This document shows positions 39,169-46,830 of a stretch of DNA of 64,000 bases, piece after piece. This DNA is from Helicobacter fennelliae (GTDB lineage Bacteria > Campylobacterota > Campylobacteria > Campylobacterales > Helicobacteraceae): the NCBI RefSeq assembly GCF_900451005.1, contig NZ_UGIB01000001.1:186001-250000 (forward strand), given 5' to 3'. A program made the translations under genes and the position numbers. The notes under the pieces were generated by a model. The model did no database searches. It saw only the letters and a list, made by a program, of their open reading frames with translations, and had not been told where the DNA came from. The first letter of the stretch is position 1, and the number at the start of each line of letters is the position of its first letter.

Positions 39169-39810
39169 TTATTCCTTGTGTTCTGTTTGACTGATTTTGG
39201 CATTCACCATTTGACGTGCCTGCTCTAAGGACAAATCCCTACTGATAGAGAATCCCTCATTCATAAAATAATGTATTTTACCAAAAGGTAGAGGCAATTT
39301 GAATCTATCCCATGTTTTAAACTCATAATATCGGCTAGGAAAAATACGACAAATGGTGATTTTTTTGCCTGTTTTTTGTGCCATCATCATCATACCATCA
39401 GCGACTTGGTGATATGGTCCCCTTGGTCCGTCCATTGCCACACCGACATCATAGCCATCATTAAGGGCTTTGAAAGATTCTATAAGCACGCGCACACCGC
39501 CACGATTTGAGCCACCAGAATTTGTGCTTCCGCGAATCACTTTCATACCAAAAAGCTCGCACATATTTGCGATGAGCCCGCCGTCAAAATGGCTACTTGC
39601 GATGATATATACATTTGGCTTTTTGCGTAATTTACGATACAGAAATGGCATCATCAAAATCTCTCCATGCCAAAATGCAATAATCACATTGTCAGATTCT
39701 AGATTTGTATCAATCACAAAGCGATGACGATTAAGTGCATACAAAATCCATACCAAACAATACCCAAGACGAGGAACAAAAAATAAAATCATTTTTTGCT
39801 TGAGATTCAT
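39169..39810 (-). CDS. DUF374-type lysophospholipid acyltransferase-like protein
   Basis: A 213-residue membrane-associated protein. The block NVIIAFWHGEILMMPFLYR has the WHG catalytic-type motif of DUF374/LPLAT proteins, followed by SSHFDGGLIANMCELFG, VIRGSTNSGGSNRGGV and MDGPRGPYHQVADG, all diagnostic of this family. Members are related to lipid A and phospholipid acyltransferases, but the exact substrate is not established. The ATG at 39810 is preferred over an upstream in-frame start because it directly follows the miaB stop and has AAAGAGG before it. Confidence 0.88.
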   Translation of the reverse strand: MNLKQKMILFFVPRLGYCLVWILYALNRHRFVIDTNLESDNVIIAFWHGEILMMPFLYRKLRKKPNVYIIASSHFDGGLIANMCELFGMKVIRGSTNSGGSNRGGVRVLIESFKALNDGYDVGVAMDGPRGPYHQVADGMMMMAQKTGKKITICRIFPSRYYEFKTWDRFKLPLPFGKIHYFMNEGFSISRDLSLEQARQMVNAKISQTEHKE

Positions 39811-39811
39811 T

Positions 39812-41128
39812 CTAGCCTCTTTTGACGCGCCCAAACAGGCTTCCGCCTTCATTTTTGACAATCTCTACATCGACAAAATCGCCTATTTTGAGACATTCAT
39901 CATTAATGTGGATAAGTTTGTTATTATCACTCCGCCCTTCACTAAAGCGCATCGCGCCATCGTCAAAGGTATTTTCAATCAGCACTTCATACACCCTGCC
40001 AATCTCTTGTGATGCTTTTTCTTGCAAAATCTCTCTATGTCGTGCTTGCAGTGTGCGAAGTCTTGATGAGGCGATGTCTTTTGGCACACTCCATTTATCT
40101 CCCCATAAATCAGCCAAAGTATGAGGTCGCCTTGAGTAAATAAAGCTATATAAAGTATCAAAGCGCACTTTTTCCAAAACCTCTAAAGTATCGGCAAAAT
40201 CGCTCTCCTCTTCACTCGGAAACCCCACGATAATATCTGTGCTTATGCAAAGATTGGGAATGAGGCTTTTCATTTTTTCTACGCGATTTAAAAACCACTC
40301 TTTTGTATAGCCTCTACGCATTGATTTGAGAATCTTATTTGAGCCACTTTGTAATGGCATATGGATGGATTTGCATACTTTTTTGTTGCGTGCGAATTCT
40401 TCGATAAATTCATCGTCCATATGCAATGGGTGCGGAGAAGTAAATCGAATGCGCTCAATGCCTTCAACGCGCGAGAGTTCAGATAGCAAAGTAGCAAAAT
40501 TAATTTTCTTATGCTCTGAAGAAAAGCGCACACCATAATTATTGACATTCTGCCCCAAAAGCAGAATCTCTTTTATGCCATTTTGGGCGAGTTTGCGCGC
40601 TTCATTAAGGATCAAATCCGAAGGAATAGAAATCTCTTTGCCTCTTGTGTGTGGCACGATACAATACGCGCATGATTTATCGCAACCTATTGAGATATTA
40701 AGCAATGCTTTGATCCCGCTACTACGCACACTCTCAAACGCATACAAACTATCATCATAATCCAAATCCACCTCAACTGCTTTGTCTTTGTGGATTACTT
40801 GCGTGATTTTGGAGATATTGCGTGCGCCTAGGACGAAATTCACGCTTGGAGCTTTTTTGATAATATCTGCGCCCATGTGGCTTGCTGTGCAACCACAGAT
40901 TCCGATTTTGGCATTTGGCTTTTTGATCTGGGCGTATTGCCCTATTTCAGAAAATAGCTTGCGCTCGGGCTTTTCTCTGACAGAGCAAGTATTAATCAAA
41001 ATCAAATCTGCCTCATCTGCCCTATCAGTAAGCACATAGCCTTCTTTTTGCTCTAATTCCGCGATCAAATGCTCGCTATCGCGCTCATTCATCGCACAGC
41101 CAAGTGTTTCTATAAAAAGCTTCATCAA
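39812..41128 (-). CDS. miaB: tRNA-2-methylthio-N6-dimethylallyladenosine synthase MiaB
   Basis: A radical SAM methylthiotransferase modifying A37 in tRNAs reading UNN codons. The 438 residues contain the N-terminal UPF0004 domain with Cys11, Cys48 and Cys80 as auxiliary Fe-S ligands, the radical SAM cluster CDKSCAYC (Cys149, Cys153, Cys156) followed by IVPHTRGKE, and a C-terminal TRAM domain. It overlaps the HP0268-like gene at its start by four bases. MiaB is distinguished from RimO/MtaB by IVPHTRG and by synteny with HP0269. Confidence 0.95.
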   Translation of the reverse strand: MMKLFIETLGCAMNERDSEHLIAELEQKEGYVLTDRADEADLILINTCSVREKPERKLFSEIGQYAQIKKPNAKIGICGCTASHMGADIIKKAPSVNFVLGARNISKITQVIHKDKAVEVDLDYDDSLYAFESVRSSGIKALLNISIGCDKSCAYCIVPHTRGKEISIPSDLILNEARKLAQNGIKEILLLGQNVNNYGVRFSSEHKKINFATLLSELSRVEGIERIRFTSPHPLHMDDEFIEEFARNKKVCKSIHMPLQSGSNKILKSMRRGYTKEWFLNRVEKMKSLIPNLCISTDIIVGFPSEEESDFADTLEVLEKVRFDTLYSFIYSRRPHTLADLWGDKWSVPKDIASSRLRTLQARHREILQEKASQEIGRVYEVLIENTFDDGAMRFSEGRSDNNKLIHINDECLKIGDFVDVEIVKNEGGSLFGRVKRG

Positions 41129-41385
41129 TCTATTTTTGAAACAATGTGAAATTCATAAATAAAATCTTTTGGATCAAGTCCATAATGCACCTCATCAATA
41201 TAGACTTTTTTGCCCTTAGATTCTAGGAAAGTCTTTGCTTTTTGCAATTCCTTATGGCTATTTTCTCTATCAAAATAATAAAAAATGCTGTCTTTATTTG
41301 TCGAGCTTATCTGCTCATAAAGCCCATCAAGAGTGATTTTTTTGGGTGTTTGCCCAATATCCATAGTGGCTAATTTTAATTCCAT
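41125..41385 (-). CDS. HP0268-like nuclease-fold protein
   Basis: An 86-residue protein that I recognise as a homologue of H. pylori HP0268, a small alpha/beta protein reported to nick DNA and cleave RNA at purines. Similar segments are [32 protein letters not shown] and [10 protein letters not shown]. The ATG at 41385 follows GGAGG with normal spacing; a longer in-frame version exists but is less likely. It overlaps miaB by four bases, as the first gene of that leftward run. Confidence 0.82.
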   Translation of the reverse strand: MELKLATMDIGQTPKKITLDGLYEQISSTNKDSIFYYFDRENSHKELQKAKTFLESKGKKVYIDEVHYGLDPKDFIYEFHIVSKID

Positions 41386-41446
41386 AAGTATGCGCCTCCA
41401 AAATAAAATTTGACGCATTGTAACTAGAATTGCCTTAAAAATTTGC

Positions 41447-41452
41447 TATAAT
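41447..41452 (+). promoter_or_regulatory. Putative extended -10 element for nusA
   Basis: TATAAT within TTTGCTATAATGC, 56 bases upstream of the nusA ATG. The same extended sequence occurs upstream of gmd. Confidence 0.6.
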
Positions 41453-41508
41453 GCAAAAACTTCAAAGATTCTCCAGAAATATTCTCAAAAATTAAGGATA
41501 CAAACATA

Positions 41509-42645
41509 ATGGAAAAAATACTTGATATTGTTGAACTCATAGCGTGTGAAAAGGGCTTGGAAACTTCTGTAGTTTCGCAAGTGCTAAAAGAAACACTCAT
41601 CAAAATGGCAAAAAAATATTTTGGCGAGAATCTAAATTATATCGTTGAGGAAAACCAAAAAGATAGAACTTTTAAGCTTATCCACCTTGTAAAAATTTGC
41701 GCTGATGATGATTTATTACTAGAATCTAGTCCGCAAAATTACATCTCTCTCACACAAGCGCGCCAAAGCTCGCCAGAAGTCAATATCGGCGATGAGATTT
41801 ATTATGAAATCGGGCTTGAAAATATGAGTCGCAATGCGGTGAATTCGTTGTTTTTGGATTTGGAATACCAAATCCAGCGCACAATCGAGAATCAACTTTT
41901 TGTCAAGCTCAAATCCATGCTTGGTAAAATTGTCAGCGGGCAAGTAGTCGCTATCGATAAGGCTGAAAATACCTTTGTCGAAATCGAGGATATGAGGGCT
42001 ATTTTGCCACTCAAAAACAGAATCAAAGGCGAAAAATTTAAAATCAATGACACAATAAGCTGTGTGCTAAAAAATGTAAAAAGCAGTAAAGATGGGCTAT
42101 ACATCGAGCTTTCGCGCACGACTCCAAAAATGCTTGAAGCTCTCCTTGAGAGAGAAGTCCCAGAAATCAAAGATGAGGAAGTGTGTATTTTTAAAAGCGC
42201 GAGAATACCCGGTGATCGGGCAAAAGTGGCTCTTTACTCCACAAATGTGCGTATCGATCCAATCGGCTCGACAGTAGGAACAAAAGGTGTGAGAATCAAT
42301 GCAGTAAGCAAAGAGCTTCATGGCGAAAATATCGATTGTATCGAATATTCTGAAATACCAGAAGTCTTTATAGCCAAAGCTCTAGCCCCAGCGCAGATCT
42401 CTTCTGTCAAAATCACACAAAACGATGAAGAAGCAAAAAAGGCTATCGTCTCTATCGCCGCCGATCAAAAAAGCAAAGCAATCGGCAAAAATGGCGTGAA
42501 TATCCGCCTTGCTTCTATGCTTACAGGATTTGACATCGAGCTAAACGAGATTAGCAAACCTAATGATGAAAAACCAGAATCTACACAAGCTACACAAACG
42601 CAAAAAGTCGGCATTGACGCATTACAATCACTCTTTAAAGAATAA
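41509..42645 (+). CDS. nusA: Transcription termination/antitermination protein NusA
   Basis: A 378-residue RNA polymerase-binding factor for pausing, termination and antitermination. It has the N-terminal polymerase-binding domain (about residues 1-130), an S1 domain (GKIVSGQVVAIDKAENTFVE onward), and two KH domains, with IDPIGSTVGTKGVRINAV in the first and KSKAIGKNGVNIRLA in the second. The C-terminal acidic repeats of E. coli NusA are absent, as in most bacteria. It is monocistronic and followed by a repeat-filled gap. Confidence 0.98.
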   Translation: MEKILDIVELIACEKGLETSVVSQVLKETLIKMAKKYFGENLNYIVEENQKDRTFKLIHLVKICADDDLLLESSPQNYISLTQARQSSPEVNIGDEIYYEIGLENMSRNAVNSLFLDLEYQIQRTIENQLFVKLKSMLGKIVSGQVVAIDKAENTFVEIEDMRAILPLKNRIKGEKFKINDTISCVLKNVKSSKDGLYIELSRTTPKMLEALLEREVPEIKDEEVCIFKSARIPGDRAKVALYSTNVRIDPIGSTVGTKGVRINAVSKELHGENIDCIEYSEIPEVFIAKALAPAQISSVKITQNDEEAKKAIVSIAADQKSKAIGKNGVNIRLASMLTGFDIELNEISKPNDEKPESTQATQTQKVGIDALQSLFKE

Positions 42646-42682
42646 GCAAAGCTTTCATTTATATTGCGATATATAGAATCTA

Positions 42683-42842
42683 GAATCTAGCTTTTAAGCG
42701 ATTTGAGCTGCGAGATTTGTTTTTCGCTTTGTCAATGAATCATGAGTTTTATTTCTTTGAAGTTCTATCCCCTCACTTTAAAACTTCACAATCTATCAAA
42801 CCCTTGCAAACCCTTGCAAACTCATCTTAAAATCTAGGATTT
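42683..42842 (+). repeat. AAATCCT-end palindromic element, type B (variant)
   Basis: A 160-base element whose outer end reads AATCTAGCTTTTAAGCG and inner end CTTAAAATCTAGGATTT. The core shares TTGAGCTGCGAGATTTG and AAACCCTTGCAAACTCATC with the other type B copies. Confidence 0.82.
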
Positions 42843-42881
42843 TTACACGCTCTTTTTATCTCCATAGAATCTAGATTCTAA

Positions 42882-43321
42882 TTTGTCATTGCGAGCAGTT
42901 GTAAAACTGCGTAGCAATACAGAAAATGAATTTTAGATTCTCTTTTGCTTTGTTGCTTCGCACCTCGCAATGACAAACTCGCCCCGACATTGCAAGCAAA
43001 ATTGAAAATTTTGCGTAGCAATCCATAGAATCCGCTTTGTCATGTCTTAAGAAGTGCCATAGCACAACCGAAGAATCCAGAAAAAAGCAATAAATAAAAA
43101 ATAAAGTCTGCAAAAGTAAAGCCTAGATTGCAACGCTAACGCTTAAGGCATGACAAGTAGAGTGCGTCAAAACAATATAGAATCTAAAAATCAAAAGTGG
43201 ATTTTTATAGATTGCCACGCAAAGATAAACCTGCTCCCTCAATTGCGAGGACGACAGGACGAAGCAATCTAGTCAAAAAATGGATTGCCACGACTTCCTA
43301 GCGGAAGTCTCGCAATGACGA
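42882..43321. repeat. Cluster of MITE-like units between two larger elements
   Basis: Two TCATTGCGAG-type units at the edges and one TGTCATGTCTTAAG-type pair in the middle, including CGAAGAATCCAG and CGCTTAAGGCATGACA. The right-hand unit carries GAGGACGACAGGACGAAGC and GGATTGCCACGACTTCCTAG like the complete copy at 12828. Confidence 0.75.
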
Positions 43322-43375
43322 CAAAAAACGATAGATTCTAGTAGATTCTATGCAAACACAAAAAGAGCGTGTAAA

Positions 43376-43522
43376 AAATTCTCTATTTTTAGTTTATTTT
43401 TGTAGTTTTGCGAGTTTGGCGCAAGATAAACCAAAGTGAGTCGCATTATATTGTGCGTCGCAAAAATAACACAAGATGAAACCAAACAAAGCAATCTGCA
43501 AAAAGAAGCAAAAAGAGGATTT
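43376..43522 (-). repeat. AAATCCT-end palindromic element, type D (inverted)
   Basis: A 147-base copy. On the plus strand its inner end starts AAATTCTCTATTTTTAG and its outer end reads AAAGAGGATTT. The core matches 35717-35867 in reverse, including the hairpin around GTCGCATTATATTGTGCG. Confidence 0.85.
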
Positions 43523-43595
43523 AGATTCTATACAATCACTAAAAATCATCACAAAAAGCAAAAGTAAATAAAAAATAGCCGTAGTTAATATTCAG

Positions 43596-43682
43596 TGGTG
43601 CCGAGGGTCGGACTCGAACCGACACAGGGTTGCCCCTACTAGATTTTGAGTCTAGCGCGTCTACCAGTTTCACCACCCCGGC
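43596..43682 (-). tRNA. tRNA-Leu (CAA)
   Basis: An 87-base tRNA including encoded CCA. The acceptor stem GCCGGGG pairs with CCTCGGC (one G-T), the anticodon loop is CTCAAAA in a CTAGA/TCTAG stem, a long variable arm is present, and the T arm has GGTTCGAGTCC. It reads UUG codons. It lies 46 bases upstream of a second tRNA-Leu on the same strand. Confidence 0.96.
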
Positions 43683-43728
43683 AATGCAAAAATAGCTCCA
43701 TAATAAATGATAAAAAGAATAAAGAAAG

Positions 43729-43813
43729 TGGTGCGCTGAGCGAGACTTGAACTCGCACGGGTCGCCCCGCCACCCCCTCAAGATGGTGTGTCTACCAATT
43801 CCACCACCAGCGC
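43729..43813 (-). tRNA. tRNA-Leu (GAG)
   Basis: An 85-base tRNA including encoded CCA. The acceptor stem is GCGCTGG with CTCAGCGC-type 3' strand, the anticodon loop TTGAGGG lies in a CCATC/GGTGG stem, and a class II long variable arm is present. It reads CUC and CUU codons. Confidence 0.95.
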
Positions 43814-43817
43814 AAAC

Positions 43818-43831
43818 CCCTCAAAAGAGGG
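43818..43831 (-). terminator. Small hairpin between atpE and tRNA-Leu
   Basis: CCCTC-AAAA-GAGGG, a 5-bp stem just after the atpE stop. On the minus strand it is followed by GTTTG, so it is at best a weak terminator or a processing site. Confidence 0.35.
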
Positions 43832-43837
43832 TAGAAT

Positions 43838-44203
43838 CTAGCCTAATAATGCCTTAAACGCATCAACAACCATTTTAGATTCTGGCAAAAATGGATTCCC
43901 ATAAATCGCAATGATTGCAAATACCAATGTATAGATAACTTGCGCTTCAATCAAAGCAAGCGCGATAAACATTGTTCCCAAAAGTTTTCCGCCAATGCCA
44001 GGATTGCGCGCTGTCCCAGAAATTGTTGCAGCAGCTGCATTACCCATACCGATCGCACCACCAAGTGCTGCGATACCAAGCCCGATCACACCGCCTGCGA
44101 CCGAAAGAGCCACGACTAAAGACAAATCACTACCATTAAAAACGCTCTCTCCTGCAAATGCAAAGCCGATAAGACCGAAACATAATACTAAAAATGCTTT
44201 CAT
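43838..44203 (-). CDS. atpE: ATP synthase F0 subunit c
   Basis: Proteolipid of the membrane c-ring that couples proton flow to rotation. It has 121 residues, longer than the usual 75-80 because of an N-terminal signal-like extension (MKAFLVLCFGLIGFAFAG) typical of epsilonproteobacteria. The first ring helix ends IGMGNAAAATISGTARNP and the second carries the proton-binding Glu86 in ALALIEAQVIYTL. It stands apart from other ATP synthase genes, next to pnp, as in H. pylori. Confidence 0.97.
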   Translation of the reverse strand: MKAFLVLCFGLIGFAFAGESVFNGSDLSLVVALSVAGGVIGLGIAALGGAIGMGNAAAATISGTARNPGIGGKLLGTMFIALALIEAQVIYTLVFAIIAIYGNPFLPESKMVVDAFKALLG

Positions 44204-44280
44204 TTTTTCTCCTTGATTTAAGCTATGAGGACAATCCTAGCTCGAAAATAAAATTAGATTATCTCAAAACCAAACTAAAA

Positions 44281-46335
44281 CTAAGCTAAAGAAAGCTCAA
44301 TTTTGCCTTTAAATGTTCCATAAATTTGACATTTAAGCCTTTGCCCTTCGTGAAATCGAGTATAAATACTTTCATTTGTTTTTGGAATCCTGCTGATATG
44401 CAAAAGCCCGTCTGCATTGCCACAAGGAAGCTCGACAAACACACCAAAATCAGCCACTTTTTTGATGACACCCTCAAATACTTCTCCGATTTTGTATTGG
44501 GGCTGCGTGCCAACGATTTTGAGAATGTATTGCTTGGCTTCAAGGAGCGATTCTTTGGAATCCGCATTGATTTGCACTTCGCTTTTTTCGCGATTTAGAT
44601 CAATGCTAACTCCAAATTTTTCGATGATTTCTTTGATTGTTTTACCGCCCTGCCCGATAATATCAACGATTTTTCCATTAGGCACGCTAAAAGTTTCAGT
44701 TTTAGGAAGCACATTTTCATTAATGACAATTTCCAAACTCGCCTCCTCCATTTTGTCTAGAATCTTGATTCTGGCGCGTTTGGCTTGATAGAGCGCTTCT
44801 TTTAAAATATCAAAATCTAATCCTCCAAGCTTAATATCCATTTGCATGGCTGTGATGTTGTGCCTTGTGCCTGCGACTTTGAAATCCATATCGCCATCAT
44901 GATCTTCTAGCCCCATAATATCTGTCAAAATCGCATATTCATCATTTTCTATCACAAGCCCCATTGCCACGCCTGCGACAAGCTCATTATAAAACCCGCA
45001 CGCACGCAATGCCAAAGATCCTCCACATACGCTCGCCATAGAGCTTGAGCCATTAGATTCTAGTATTTCAGAGACTAAGCGAATCGTATAAGGGCTGTCA
45101 ATTATGCTTGATTCCAATGCTCTTTTAGCAAGATTTCCATGTCCTAGCTCTCTTCGCCCGACACTACCAATCGGGCTTGCCTCACCAACGCTAAATCCGG
45201 GAAAATTATAATGAAACATAAATTTTTCTTTTGTGCTTCCACTAAGATCCTCTTGAATTTGTGCATCATTATCAGAGCCTAGTGTGCAAACCACCAACGC
45301 CTGCGTCTGCCCGCGCGTAAAGAGTGCGCTTGAGTGCGCGCAAGGCAAAATATTTGTCTCTATTGTGATAGGTCGCACATCTTCTAATCCCCTTCCATCA
45401 GCTCGCTTATGAAGCTTCAAGATAAGAGAGCGGACTTTATGCTTTTTGTAGAGATTAAGCATATCAGTAATGTTGGCAATGTCATATTGTGGATTCTGCG
45501 TAGCGATTTGAAGTGCGATGAGATTGAGCCCATCGCTTCGCTCACTCTTTGACATCGCTAAAAGTGCTTGCTGCACTTGCTCGTCGTATTGTTTTTGGAT
45601 AAGGGCATAAATCTCTGGATAAGTCTGAATATCAAGCAATGGCAAGGTGAGGATAGGATTTTTGAGCGGAAGCAGATAATCTGAAAATTTTTGAGAATCA
45701 AGCGCGATTGTTTTTTGGGCGATTTTGATTGCTTTAAGCAAATCCTCTTCATCAAGATTCTCATCACTTCCTTTCATCTCAATCATTAGCACATCACTAT
45801 AACTTCCTGATACATACAAATCAAGCGTGCTTTGTTTGAGATCATTTTTGGTCGGATTAATGACAAATTCATCGCCGATTTTTCCGATACGCACACTGCT
45901 TATAGGCGGGACAAATTCAAGCCCAGAGATAAGAAGTGCGTTTGCAGCCGCATGTAGAGCGCACACTTGCAAATCACAGATTCCATCATAGCTCAAAACC
46001 AAAATCGTAATTTGTGTCGGATAATAATAGCCTTTTGGAAAAATCGGGCGCAATGTGCGATCAATAATCCTTGAAGTCAGAATCTCAAATTCGCTTGGTT
46101 TGCCCTCACGTTTGATAAATCCACCCGGAATCTTGCGATTTGCATACGCTTTTTGTATGTATTGCACGGTGAGGGGCAAAAAATCCTCCTGCACCCTTTG
46201 CTTTTCAATAGCCACGCTTGCCAAAATAATTGTCCCGCCATTTTGGTATAGCACGCTTCCGCACGCTTGCTTGGCGACATAATTGAGTTTATAATTTTCA
46301 TTGAGGTTTTCTAATGTAATATCGATTGAGTGCAA
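44281..46335 (-). CDS. pnp: Polyribonucleotide nucleotidyltransferase (PNPase)
   Basis: A 3'-5' phosphorolytic exoribonuclease forming a trimeric ring. The 684 residues contain two RNase PH domains: FIKREGKPSEFEILTSRIID in the first, and GRRELGHGNLAKRAL with TDIMGLEDHDGDMDFKVAG in the second. A KH domain (VDIIGQGGKTIKEIIEKF) and a C-terminal S1 domain (GEVFEGVIKKVADFGVFVE) follow. It lies between atpE and a repeat-filled gap. All expected domains are intact. Confidence 0.98.
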   Translation of the reverse strand: MHSIDITLENLNENYKLNYVAKQACGSVLYQNGGTIILASVAIEKQRVQEDFLPLTVQYIQKAYANRKIPGGFIKREGKPSEFEILTSRIIDRTLRPIFPKGYYYPTQITILVLSYDGICDLQVCALHAAANALLISGLEFVPPISSVRIGKIGDEFVINPTKNDLKQSTLDLYVSGSYSDVLMIEMKGSDENLDEEDLLKAIKIAQKTIALDSQKFSDYLLPLKNPILTLPLLDIQTYPEIYALIQKQYDEQVQQALLAMSKSERSDGLNLIALQIATQNPQYDIANITDMLNLYKKHKVRSLILKLHKRADGRGLEDVRPITIETNILPCAHSSALFTRGQTQALVVCTLGSDNDAQIQEDLSGSTKEKFMFHYNFPGFSVGEASPIGSVGRRELGHGNLAKRALESSIIDSPYTIRLVSEILESNGSSSMASVCGGSLALRACGFYNELVAGVAMGLVIENDEYAILTDIMGLEDHDGDMDFKVAGTRHNITAMQMDIKLGGLDFDILKEALYQAKRARIKILDKMEEASLEIVINENVLPKTETFSVPNGKIVDIIGQGGKTIKEIIEKFGVSIDLNREKSEVQINADSKESLLEAKQYILKIVGTQPQYKIGEVFEGVIKKVADFGVFVELPCGNADGLLHISRIPKTNESIYTRFHEGQRLKCQIYGTFKGKIELSLA

Positions 46336-46379
46336 GATTGTCTCCTTTGTTGTTTTGGATTCTAGTTTCCATAGATTCT

Positions 46380-46502
46380 AAATCCTAGCTTTTTAGTAAA
46401 TTTTGCGGATTTGTTCGCTTGTCTCGACTAGCGACGCACCAAAAGTGCAACTCATTCGCTTGCCTTACAAAGCCACAAAATTTCCTCAAAATTCTAAAAT
46501 TT
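46380..46502 (+). repeat. AAATCCT-end palindromic element, type E
   Basis: A 123-base element from AAATCCTAGCTTTTTAG to AAAATTCTAAAATTT, with the inner hairpin GCGACGCACCAAAAGTGC. It is related to the inverted copy at 29258-29379. Confidence 0.78.
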
Positions 46503-46639
46503 CTTAACGCGCCATTGTGTTTTCATAGAATCTAGATTCTAAAAGTGGATTTTATGGATTGCCACAGCCCTAAAAGGCTTCGCAATGACGACAAAAACGA
46601 TAGATTCTACTAGAATCTATGCAAACACAATAGCACAAG

Positions 46640-46777
46640 AAATCCTCTATTTTTAGGCGGATTTTAGGGTTGTGTAGAAATTTTTAGACAAGCAAAAACA
46701 CAAAAAAGTGTAACATTGAAGTTCATCGCAGGCTAAAAATTTCAAACTCCCTGAAATATGCTAAAAAGAGAGGATTT
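46640..46777 (-). repeat. AAATCCT-end palindromic element, type C (inverted)
   Basis: A 138-base element, the same length as its inverse at 20456-20593. It shares AACCCTAAAAT (inverted), TTTTTAGACAAGCAAAAA and AATTTCAAACTCCCTGAAA. Ends are AAATCCTCTATTTTTAGG and GAGAGGATTT. Confidence 0.87.
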
Positions 46778-46830
46778 AGCTCTCATGGAAATCTAGATTC
46801 TGGAATCTAGAAAACCCACATTATACCCTC

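Larger units (their letters stand above)
42646..43595. other. Gene-free gap of 950 bases with paired elements around MITE cores
   Basis: From left to right: a type B element (42683-42842), the arm TTTTACACGCTCTTTTT, a TCATTGCGAG-type copy (42882-43025), a TGTCATGTCTTAAG-type half with its inverse CTTAAGGCATGACA (43038-43155), a second TCATTGCGAG-type copy (43205-43321), the inverted arm AAAAAGAGCGTGTAAAAAA and an inverted type D element (43376-43522). No gene is seen. Confidence 0.83.
46336..46830. other. Gene-free gap with a pair of inward-facing elements
   Basis: It contains a type E element (46380-46502), arm CTTAACGCGCCATTGTG, a short TCATTGCGAG-type copy (46553-46595), an inverted arm and an inverted type C element (46640-46777). 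It separates lptD from pnp, both on the minus strand. No gene is seen. Confidence 0.83.
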
